This document shows positions 47,385 through 59,300 of a DNA stretch of 64,000 bases, piece after piece. The notes under the pieces were generated by a model. The model searched no databases. It saw only the letters and a program-made list of their open reading frames with translations, and was not told the DNA's origin. The position numbers and the translations under genes are program-made. Positions within the stretch are counted from its first letter, which is position 1, and every line of letters begins with the position of its first letter. The stretch lies in the NCBI GenBank assembly GCA_947359465.1, contig OX375879.1, positions 95,838,396 to 95,902,395 on the forward strand, read 5' to 3'. The stretch comes from Metellina segmentata (Eukaryota; Arthropoda; Arachnida; Araneae; Tetragnathidae).

Positions 47385-50300
47385 TTAAAAATAATTTAGA
47401 TCCAGATTGAATAGCTTCTTTTTAACTGGTCTAACAAGTTCAGTATGATTGGGTATGCTTTTGCTCTTTGAATTTGTAGAATCGTAGCCTTCATCAATCT
47501 TTTCACCTCTGAATCGTTTCGAACGATATGAATACTCTTCATCATAGCTTCTAGATGTTTCAATGTGAGGTATGGTGTAATTTAGTGGTGTCGTTTTCAG
47601 TATCAAAGCGTGAACTGATGCACTATCCTGAGACTTTAAACTTAAACTATCTATTTGGGATTGCAATTGCGTCACATGAGCTTTAAGTTGTTCAGTCTCT
47701 TCTCGAGATTCTTTCTCTAGTTTCATATATTTCTATGAAGAGTAATTTTATTAAATTTTCAAAAATAGGCAATGAAACAGATAATATTATACAAGCAATT
47801 GTTACAATATTAGTTCGAACAAAATTGGACATTTTTGGATCAAACAATGTTTAAAGTGTTGCAAATTTTACAATTTTTTACCTGGGGCAATTGACTAGTA
47901 TAAAAGTTTTCAAAACTACACCTAACTCAACTTGTCACTAACAATAGTATTTGAGAGCAAGTGTTAAATTGGAAAAATTATGCAGCAAATACAATTTTAA
48001 TAATTCTATCTATACAACTATTTGTGTGATTTATTCTCTAGAATTGTTATGTAGACATTTAAATATAAACAAGCAATATTTTTCTTAAAACTATAATAAA
48101 AAACAAAGCTGATAACTAAAGCACGAAAACGTTGGTATGCTCATGCTGATTTTAATTATTAAATAATATAATAATATTGGGGAATATAGTGTTTTTGTTG
48201 CAACTAGAAACAAAAATATTAGCACATCTATTTTTTTGTCAGCCTTTGTGTTGGCGAAAATACACCAGGGTGATGACATGATTAATACACAGTCAGATTT
48301 ATTGATTTTTATGTTTTAAATTGATTCCTTCCATAAAAGTTTAAACTTGTAAGACGTTAAGTATGCACTTGACAGTAGTTTCTGGAATTAAATTATTTTT
48401 ATTATTAATATATAGGGAGGAGTTAGAAAATATATTAAGGCAAATGTTGACACGTATTATTGTCATGTAAAATTATCAAACAGAATTCAGAGAAAATATA
48501 AATTTAAAAACATGTTTTAAGTAATTAGTTAGAATTTTTGAAAGATCGGAATAAAATATATAATCTTGTTACTGTTGTTCCTTCATTAAATTTTTTTTTT
48601 TAAATACAAATCCATAATTCTTGAAATTTAGGATATAAATGAACAAAAATGACTTAATTCTAATAATCCTGCACTTATTGTTACCCAACTTAATGTGAAA
48701 GAACAGCACTATCTCAAATACTTGGGTGTGTTTAGTAAGCTATGAAGTGAGGGTATCAAGTGTTTGTTTGCAACAAAAACAATGTTTGGGAGAGTACATT
48801 CAAATCCAGGCAAGACCCTTCTACAAATCAAATAGTATTTTGTATTGCATGTACATTTTGGGCCACTTAAAATCAACATATTGATTACTAATTGGTAATG
48901 TGTCAATTGGTAATGTTCAATTGGTAATTGGTCATTGAGTCTTAACTAAAATGAGAATCAGTTACAGCTAATATAACAACAAGAGGAAATAACTTTGATA
49001 AAATTTCTTACCTGCCTAAATATATCATCTTTGTGGAAGTCATCATTACGTGAATGGGATACTTTTGTTTTCAAAAGTTTGTTTTTCAATTTATTTATCA
49101 TTTCTTCATACTTAAAAAGTATCAAAAATTAATTAAAGTTGACAAGAGAAAAATACACTGAATAGTGAAGTAATAACATTAGAAATGCTAAATTGTAATA
49201 AAGTTCAAAGGAGTCCTTTTTTTAAAAATTATTTCAAACTAGAAAATGCATAATTAAATGCTTAATAGCTTTTATTTCTGAAATAAAATAGCTTTTATTT
49301 CTAAAATAAAATGCATTATTGTTAACTGCATAATGCATTAACTTGGTGTAAAAATTGAGCTACAAATTCTTCTAGGAGTTGCAAGTGAATTAAGAATGAT
49401 TTCCTTTAATACTGAGTTAAACTTAATGTAATGTTTCTCCTTGCGTAGGAAAATCCACAATTTGGCTTTGGCAATGTGTCGAACTGGGATCCCCTAAATA
49501 TTGAAATAATTTTTGACCAAGTGTTAAAAAGGTTATATTATTTGAGTGGGTATAGGTTCGAAATGCTGAGAATTCTTTCACCTATATAGGTTAGAGATGA
49601 GCATCTTGAGCAAGACATGGAAACAATGATTTTTAAAAATGTAATCTATTATCTTAAATTGGATTTTTGTGATTTTAATTAATTCATTGTCAATGTAAGT
49701 TAAAACTACAACAGACATACAAATCATAATATTGTTTCTAAATAGTATCGATTTATGTTAAACATTAATATGTGAGAAGAATTTAGAATAGCAGGGCAAA
49801 TTTGTTTCCAAAGGTTAAAACAATTCAAATCATCTTTGGACCCTGGTTATTCTTTTATTTGAATTTTTGATACAAAACAAATTCTGAATTAAAAACTAAC
49901 CATTTCAAAAAAGAAAGGAAATTTTTTAAAAATTATAGTAAAAAACTCAAAACATATTTTAATTTTCTGTCCTTTTTGTTACTAACTTGTTTCAAGTGTA
50001 AGTAAAGTTGAAATTATACTCATTCCAAAAACTTAAGTAGCAAGATTGCTTTATGAACACTTTTCTTGTCTGCAATACAAGTACTACAACCTTAATACGT
50101 TTCTCCTGTTTGAAAGGAGATGTCAATGTTTTTCAATAGGATAAATCAAAAATTTATCTGGTCTCTTGGATATTTGAGCTCAGTTGATTTTATTCCAGAA
50201 GGGTTTATTAAATAAGCTAGCATTTAAGGGGCAATCAGTACTTGTTTTTAACATGATGAAAACAAATGCTTTTGCAGTGATTTCTGAACTAATTTGTATA

Positions 50301-53300
50301 AAGTAACAGTTTGTTCCAATTTATTTCATTTTCTATATCGTTATTAAACTTTAATTAAGAAAATTAAATTAAATATAAGGTTTGATTTCAATTATTATTT
50401 CTTAAATAAAAATCACTTGATTTTAAACTGCATACCCTGAATCCTGGCAATGAGAAAATAGTGGCAAGTGCAAAAAGCAATTTGTAATACACGTGTGGAA
50501 GTTTGACGTGATTGCATCTTGCACCATAAAAGGAAACAAGGTTCATATAAAAGGTTTGGGGGATTCAAAAGTCTGTTTAACTATCTCTTCCTGACAAATT
50601 CCTTGGAACCATGAACTGTAAGTTTTTTCTTGGAATGTAACACCATATTTAGAAGCTATCATCACTTTAACTCATTCTGTCGTTAAAGAGACAGATGGAA
50701 GGGTTAAAGATGTGCTGATAATGATGTAGGGTTTTTGACCCCTCACGAGCTTCAACAGATGGTAGCTCTTGAGACCTCAAGTTGTCATGTCATGACTAAA
50801 AGAGTTTCTCCTGCCTTATTCATTTACACTTCTCCAACGTTTATGAAAAGACATCTCAAGCTGCGCTTCACGAAGTTTCTGTTTTCGTTTATGTCCATCT
50901 AACATCACCCTTTGTCCCTAGATATTTACTTAAAATCTCTTTTGTTAAAATTCCCTAGACCCCTTGCTACTGTAATATCTCAGCTTAAAATAAATTGTTT
51001 AAAGAGTACCACTGATTCGTCATTACTTTAATTTGCGGGACTGAGTCCGATGGCCTTTACCACAAAAAAGAGATCTCCAGTCAAAGATGTGATCCTTCCC
51101 ACGATGACATAAAATCATTTTGTAGGGACAAATTAATTAAGGTCTCTAGATTCTAGTAGATGATTTGTTGGGTTTCATGGCACAAGGGCCACATTTGGTC
51201 AAGTTGCACCAAATGCAAGACAGACAACATCACGTAGACGGACATGCATGCAAGAGAAATGTTCTAGGGGTAAGTTAATGGAATCGAACCCATTCCGCCT
51301 ACAACTCGTAGGTTCCTAATCCAGTGGACAAACCCACAGATTATGACAATCTGCAAAATTGACGATTCTTCAAAAACACGTTCAGTTTCGAGCTCACTTG
51401 CTTCGGGAGACATCGAGTTACGACTCGAAGGCTGTTTTCTTGTGTAAATCGGTACTTCCACTAGATGATACGTGGCTTTGTCATGGAATGAAATGTGACA
51501 TAGTGACTCGAAAAATGCAGTTCGGTGAAAATTGCCTGTACAGACTGCCTTGGGCATGGTAGTAATGGTATGGTATTTAAGTAATAACAGTTGGCTGAAA
51601 TATAATGGTGAGAACTTTCAGAAACAAAATGACATGTATTTATATTCATTGCATTTTGAAATACATACTTTATACATGTACTTTATCAAAACCAACAATT
51701 AAAAAAAAAAGGTTGGTAGGTTTTGAGTTTTATAGTGCAAGGGTCATATTCAGCCAAGTTTTAAAATAAAGAAATCAGTACATATCCAAAAGTCTCTTAA
51801 AACCAATGCAACAGTTTCAACGCAGAATCCGTAAACCCCAATGGGTATGCTGATAATTATTAAGCATCCAAAATTCCATGATGTCATAAAAATACATCAC
51901 TTTCACATCTTTCTAAAATACATTTCTTTATATGTTAACTATATACAAATTTTACTACAAAATGAAAACACTAGTACAGTAGTATTTATAGCAATGTGTG
52001 TCTAGTTTTAACTTATTCAAATTATATAGGTAGTTGAATTTACCTCGCAACACAACTGTCTATTGTCGATGCAAATCCAGGATAGATCCCAAATGAAAAG
52101 ATTCTAGGACAACACCTTATAATATTGAACCGAACAACTGAGCTGGCACTCACTCTTCAAACTATCATGACATTTGAGGTCACCAGCCACCACATATTCA
52201 ACTGTCTTTAGTTGGATCTAGTTTCAAACTTGCAACCCTCTGGATGCTAATATGTGACTCTACCAACTAAGCTACCACCGCCTTTATTCAAATCAGAGAT
52301 TTTTACAATGTTTGTGGAATTTTTTTTATTAATATGCCAAATTCAAGGAATACTTATTCATAAATTTTGTCATGCATTCAAGTAGATTTAATTCAAAAAA
52401 GAAAATATGCCAATAAGTCTTTCTAACAGAACTTTTAGTAAAAGGAGCAAGGTTTACAGATCCTCATTGGAGTGGGAGACTATTATGTGCTTTATTTAAT
52501 ATGTATTTTAGAATGCAATTAGTTATAATAAAAATCACAATATATGAACTTAGCAGAGAAAACAAACAGATATTTCCAATGAAACTATTATTTTGCAAGG
52601 GATATACGAGAAAGAATTTAGAAACAGATGAAATGGACATCAAAATTAAATACTTACAGGGAATGTTTGGGCACAAACTTAAAAAGCCATAAATTTACCA
52701 TTTAAAAATCTCATAATTAAAAATTTCTTACTTCAATTTTAAGTTTAAATACATCTTGATCTTTGTCAATATTTAATCTGGAAATTTCATCCTCCAATTT
52801 AACTATGCATTTATCTTTTTCTTTGATTATGTTCAAATAACTTTCCTCTTTTGCTGATGCTGTCATAAAAACAGAGGAATAATACAATTAAAAAAAATTA
52901 AGAAAGCAATTCAATTTTATAAAAGACTTACCTATAGGAATTAAAAAAAAAAATACAAAGCTTACTTTATCATGTCAGTTTACCAAAATGAGTTTGGTAC
53001 AATTTGATTTTGAAAACCTTTTATAAAATAGTCTAATGCATTGCTGCACTACAGAGAATGAATAAGGATTCAATAACCAAGACGTTTAAAGGCGTTTTGT
53101 TTGACTTATTTGGTAGATATTTCCCACTGAGCACCATTGCATTTTCTAACTACAATTTTTAAGCAATTTACCTAAACAGTATAAATATATTATAAGTGCA
53201 CATCCTCCTTGAAAGAAGAAAATAATGTTCAGAGGAGCTGTAAGAATCAAACTCACAAACTATCTCTCCAGACTGCGTACGTTACAAACAACACATATAG

Positions 53301-56300
53301 GTTCTGTTGGGTCTCAATAAGTTTACACATTTTCTCATAGTTATTGTAATATGGATCATTTTTAGTTCTTATAATAAATGCTGTCATGATCCGCGCATGC
53401 GCTCCTTAAGCCGAACTGGCGCGCAACACTTCCCAGAGACGCAGAATAGATACGAAGAACGATGGTCGATACAAAAGAACGCTGAGTGTCGTCTATTCGG
53501 TAGAAACGTAGGATGTGTAAATAATTGTTCCTATCACTTGTTGTACATAGATTTTGTGTCTGTGTGTCGTCGTTTAAATAAAGGTGTAATTCATCTGAAA
53601 ATAGTATGTGTTATTAAGAAGTATACGCTACGAAAGAACCTAATCCTGGCTACGATGTAAGAAGATGTTCACAGTGGTGTCAGAAAAGAGGGCTATTTTA
53701 CTGGATTACACGTTACGTCCGACGATTCAACAGAAAAGGCAGGAGGAATTTTACACATTTTATTCTGTCTAAGAAGAAGTTAAGACTATTAACAGGAATG
53801 GCTGAAACAGAACTACCGAAACTAAGGAAAGAAAGAAAAGTTGTACGTTCAGCCATAACGAAAGTCACTAGCTCAATTGAATCGTTAATTGGTTCTAGTA
53901 ATATTGAAAATCTAGAAGAACAATTAGAAATTCTCAAAGTAAAATCAGTTGCATTGAAAGCTTTAGATATAAAAGTTAAAGATTTAACTGATGTTAAAGA
54001 CATTGAAACTGAAATCGAAAGTACGCTCGATTATGAAGAAAAAATTGCAAAATGGAATTACAGAGGTTTCAAATTATTAAAAGAAAGTCGAAATGCAAAC
54101 AATACTGTTTATGATGGTTCTTCTAATGATGCTAGTAATATATCTATTGGTTCTGAAGTTGTTAACCAAAGATCTGATTTTAACGTTAAGCTACCAAAAA
54201 TTACGATTGATAAATTCTACGGGAATCCTCAAGAATGGCAAACATTCTTTAATTCTTTCGATACTGCCATAAATCAAAATAACGAACTATCCAAAATTGA
54301 TAAGTTTAATTATTTGCTAAGTCTATTGAGCGACGCAGCTTTAAAAACCGTTGAAGGATTTTCATTATCCCCCGAGAATTACGACGAAGCAATTCAAATT
54401 CTCAAAGAACGATTTGGTCGAAAAGACATTCTCATTAGCTCGTATATGCATAAACTGTTAAATTTACAACCCGTCCGAAGTTCGAGTGACATTTATTCAT
54501 TGAGAAAATTATATGATACTTGTAATGTACAAATCAGGTCACTGAATTCATTAGGAATTAAAACGGAATCATACGGAAATTTATTTCACCCGCTATTACT
54601 AAAAAATATCCCCCGTGATTTAGCACTTGATTTTGCACGACAAAAAGCAAACAGCGAAGATTTTAATGTTGACGAATTAATGTGTTTTCTGAAATTAGAA
54701 CTGCAAAGCAGAGAAATGGTACAAAATTTTTCGTATGATAAGAACTACCATAACAACTCTTATAATTCGCCGAACAAGCATTTCAATACTCACGATGAAA
54801 AAAATAAACCATTTCCTTCCTCACAGTCCTTTCAAGGTCGGCGCCAAACGGAACGAACGCATAGAATCAACAAAATTGCAACCGTCAAATGTATTTGTTT
54901 ATTTTGTGGAAGCGAAACTCATGCTAAGGAAAAATGTTTGATGACTCCCGAAGAAAAAAAAAATAGTTTAAAAGATACGAATCACTGCTTTCTTTGTTTT
55001 GAAAAGAATTGCTTTACCAGAAACTGTACTTCGAGATTACGCTGCAACAAATGTAATTCAAAATTTCACAATGAGCTTTTGCATGAAGACACGAAGAGGT
55101 TTAATAAAGTCGAAAATCAAAATGAATCTAACGCCTTAACCGCAAAGATTTCTTCAAAATGTTTTTCGAACATATACAAAGAAAAGAAAAACCGAAACAA
55201 ATTATGCTATGACTTGCCGATTGTTAAGCTCACTTGTGAGGGTAATTTAATTAATGCTGTCGCAGATACGGGTGCACAATTAACTGTTGTTAAGACTGAT
55301 ATCGTGCCCAAAATGTATAGAACGCCTCAAGGATCAGTAATTCTCACGTCAGCTTTTGGACAAAGTTTAAAAGCCCCTCTCATCAATTTACCTTTATCGA
55401 AGTATTCTGAAGATGGTAAATTTAAGTCCCCTATTAACATTACATGTGCCATGGTTGATAAATTATGCAATGATGTCCTTTTGTCATTGAGTGCTTATAA
55501 AGAGTTAAATGGAGATGATAAGCAAGATTTAATTTTTGAATGCAATAATTTAAATGCTATTAATGATAGTCTTAATGAAATGCCTTTTTATGAAATTGAA
55601 GATTATTGTGAAATATTTGACCATGATAATGAAAGTAGTGTTAAGGAGAAATGCGAGGAAACGGTTAAGAAAACAATTGAATGTTGTGCATTATTGTCTA
55701 AGGATAATTCTATAGATGATATCAAACGAAATAACTCTGTTTCGGATTCAGAAATGTTCCGAAATCAACAATTAAACGATCCATCTTTACGATCATGTTG
55801 GCAAGATGCTGAGAACGGAAGTAATAGATTCCTTGTTATCGACAAATTTTTATATCATAAAGATAAAATTCTAGGAGAAGGTGTTCACCAATTAGTTGTT
55901 CCCAACGAAAGAAGAAAACAACTTTTGGAGTTAGCTCATTCAAGCTTATGGGGAGCTCACCTTCGAACCAAGAAGACGGCTGAACGGTTAAAATACTCCT
56001 TTTATTGGCCTGGGATCAAGAAAGATGTTAATGATTATTGCAACACTTGCACTTCCTGTCAACATCAAGCTAAGAAGCGTCCCTTTGATGAAGTTCCTAT
56101 TACAACAGTAACGCGTTCAGACGAACCGTTCCAGATGCTCTATGGTCGACGTCTTAATGGCCCTTTGTCCATATTGAAAACGACACGGACTGATGAAACC
56201 CCTATCCCTTTAGGACAACTACGCTCAGTAACAGACTATCTGAATGACTTGAAGATAAAGTTGGAAAAAGCTACTGAATACGCAGGACTCACAGCTGTTG

Positions 56301-59300
56301 GCAAGCAACAAGCTTATGCATTCTGCCATAACTGGAAGACTCGTCATAAAAAAAAAAAACATGTTCACGCGAACAAGAAACGACAGTTTAAGACTGCTAC
56401 CAACAATGTGGAAGTGATATATGATGTGGACATTGATTTTGGTAATGTTGAAAACGTTCCAAAGAATCATAACTTTTGAACTATCACGAACATCATGACT
56501 GTTTAATTTTAATTTTCTTTAAATTCTAAAATACCGAACTTCAAGATTTTATATGACGATATATGATCAACATGTATCTACATTTTTGAAATGCATACTA
56601 TGTTTAATTCCTTACATGGTACTTTTTAACTTAAACGATTGGTGTGAATTTATTTTCATGTATACAGAAATAATTACTACTGATTAATATTTTAAAAGTT
56701 GACTTATATGATGTTTACTTGCTAATAATCTTGAACGTTACCTTAATATTTTTTTTTTGCTTAGTGAATGTACGTATCTATATATTATTTTACTTCCTTT
56801 TGCTGAAATTTATATTTTTAGATTTGTTTATTTCTAGAGGAAAAGATAAATGCTACTTTTCGTAAAATATTTAGTATGTAGGTTGGAACAGACCAGTAAG
56901 GGTTGTCTTTACCATTATTGTTCTAAAGTAAATTTGTAATGATGTTTATGTTTCTCTAGCTAACCAATCTTAATTTGAATTTATGTTGAAATATTTTTAC
57001 TTTGAAGACCATTTTCAATTTAGGAGATAATTTTTGTTTGCTAGAATATTTTATGATTGTTAGATGTTTTTAAGTTTAGAAGTGTTGACATGTGGATTTG
57101 AAAGGTCTATGAAAGACGCAATCAAATCTTTTAGGGGGAAGGTGTCATGATCCGCGCATGCGCTCCTTAAGCCGAACTGGCGCGCAACGCTTCCCAGAGA
57201 CGCAGAATAGATACGAAGAACGATGGTCGATACAAAAGAACGCTGAGTGTCGTCTATTCGGTAGAAACGTAGGATGTGTAAATAATTGTTCCTATCACTT
57301 GTTGTACATAGATTTTGTGTCTGTGTGTCGTCGTTTAAATAAAGGTGTAATTCATCTGAAAATAGTATGTGTTATTAAGAAGTATACGCTACGAAAGAAC
57401 CTAATCCTGGCTACGATGTAAGAAGATGTTCACAGTATGCCAAATTATTAAACATGCAAGTTAAAATAATTTCAAATAGCTGTTAAATATGAGAGGTTAA
57501 CATTTTCATTTCATAAACACATTGATCAATTTCACTAATCAGAAAACAATATAGAAAACATACATCTTGTAGCCAATGACAGATATGTTTATGTGATAGA
57601 TTGTTAGTAGAATGATCATTTATACAATTTATTCCTTAAAAAGCAACTAGTAAAAATCCATATAATAAAACTAATAAACTAAATAAGATTATGAAAACAC
57701 TTTTTATTTTTCATATTTAAAAGCATTTTTATGTCCTCAAAGATATAAATTGGATGGATCTGATTGGTTTCATTAATCATTCTTCAGTAAATAAAGCCAA
57801 CTTTTGTTGCATTATAGTAATGTTGCACATACCTTTAGATTCAAATTGAAATAGTTCTGCCTTCGTTTCTTTTTTATAAACAGATTTCAATTGTTCAACC
57901 TCTTTATTCATATCTTCCACTTCTTTCTGGTGTAGCTGAAGTCATACAATAAAACCACATTTCAATATGTACGTTCAATACACAAGTGTACAAAATCAAA
58001 AGTAACAAGTTAAGATAGCTAACAAATGAACACTAAAAAGTTATAAAAAAAAAGAGTTAAACAAATAATGATATTTATACCAAACAGCTATAAATATCAG
58101 TGATTTATTTAAGATAAATCATATCGAGAATCAAGAGAGACAAAATGCTAACAAAATCAACTTTTTTTAGACATAAATAATTTTACATCAAAGAATATTA
58201 GATCGGTAGGGTTTGGTTTCTTAGATACAGAGGCTAAACAGCAGCAAACAATAAAGTAAATGGATATTGGATATACATACACATGAAGGTTCACTGACCC
58301 AGAAGAGAGAAATACACCCAGGGAGGTATCAAACCATTGACGCCTGTAACTCACAGGTTCCTAGAGCGCACATATTAAGTTAAACTGCAATAATCTAATT
58401 TATATTTTAACATTGGTTAGTAGAGAAATAAGGTTATTTTTCTGCTTATATATTTCTCCAAGCAAAGGTCAATTGACTCCATTCTAAACAATTCTTGTAC
58501 ACATTTTTGAAGAATCAAACTTCATAGCAAGCATTTTTACTGTTTAACCCTTGGTATGAGAAAGTGAACAAAAGGTGCCAAAGGACTCGACTAATCACTG
58601 TCAAATGCTTACTTTAAGTTACAGCAACATTAATGATCAATCCTTTCATTTCTTCTTGAACAAGAGGATCTTCTATTTTTATTTGACTGCATGGAAGTTT
58701 AGAAAAACCTTTTTTATAAGTATTCTGAGTTTTTAGAAAGAAAGATAATGGTTAATATTTTAAGTGAACAAATGGGAATTGATCTAACTTTAGAAAATTT
58801 TGTAACATTATACAATCAAGTCCCGATAATCCGAGTTGATCGGGACTGACACCAACTCGGTTTACTGAAAACTCGGATTATGCGGACTACATAATAAAAT
58901 CGAAGAGAAAAATTCAGTTTTATATACTATGTAACTAAAAAATAGAGAGATGAACTAGCGAAAAAAAAACGAGCACACAGATTTGTAAATTATAGAAATG
59001 TATTTTAAATAACATCACACTTACTTGATTTAATGTTTAAAAAATGAATCCAAAGTTGTTTGTTTTTGAGCAGAAACTCTCTTGCTGTATTGTCTCATAA
59101 ACTTTTCAAAAATAAAGTTATGTGGTAAAGCATCTGGTTTCTGCTCCACATAGCGAAGAGTAACATCTAACACTGCCATGCCTTCTGCAGGCGAAATGAT
59201 CTTCTGTGTCTCATTGTTTAAATCTTCAGTTTCATCAATTTCTTCTTCGGTAATCATGCGAATTATTGAATCATAGGTAATTTCCTCGTCCTCAACACCA

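Larger units (their letters stand above)
49111..52731 (-). other. Large intron of the coiled-coil gene
   Basis: Holds the family B SINE head at 51270-51340 and an old family A SINE at 52040-52282. The rest is AT-rich without recognisable features. Confidence 0.6.
53382..57436 (+). mobile_element. Young LTR retrotransposon, chimeric and lacking reverse transcriptase
   Basis: Two direct LTRs (53382-53675 and 57143-57436) differ by one base in 294. A 4-base duplication ATGC flanks the element (53378-53381, 57437-57440). Between them are a primer-site-like stretch after the 5' LTR, one 893-codon frame, about 660 noncoding bases, and a purine tract (tagggggaagg) directly before the 3' LTR. It lies in sense-opposite orientation within an intron of the coiled-coil gene. 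The near-identity of the LTRs indicates recent insertion. It lacks reverse transcriptase and a complete integrase, so movement would need enzymes from other elements. Confidence 0.9.

Noticed and set aside
57158..57421. 87-codon frame at 57.2 kb and its twin at 53.4 kb as genes
   Set aside because: Both lie wholly or mainly within the two LTRs.
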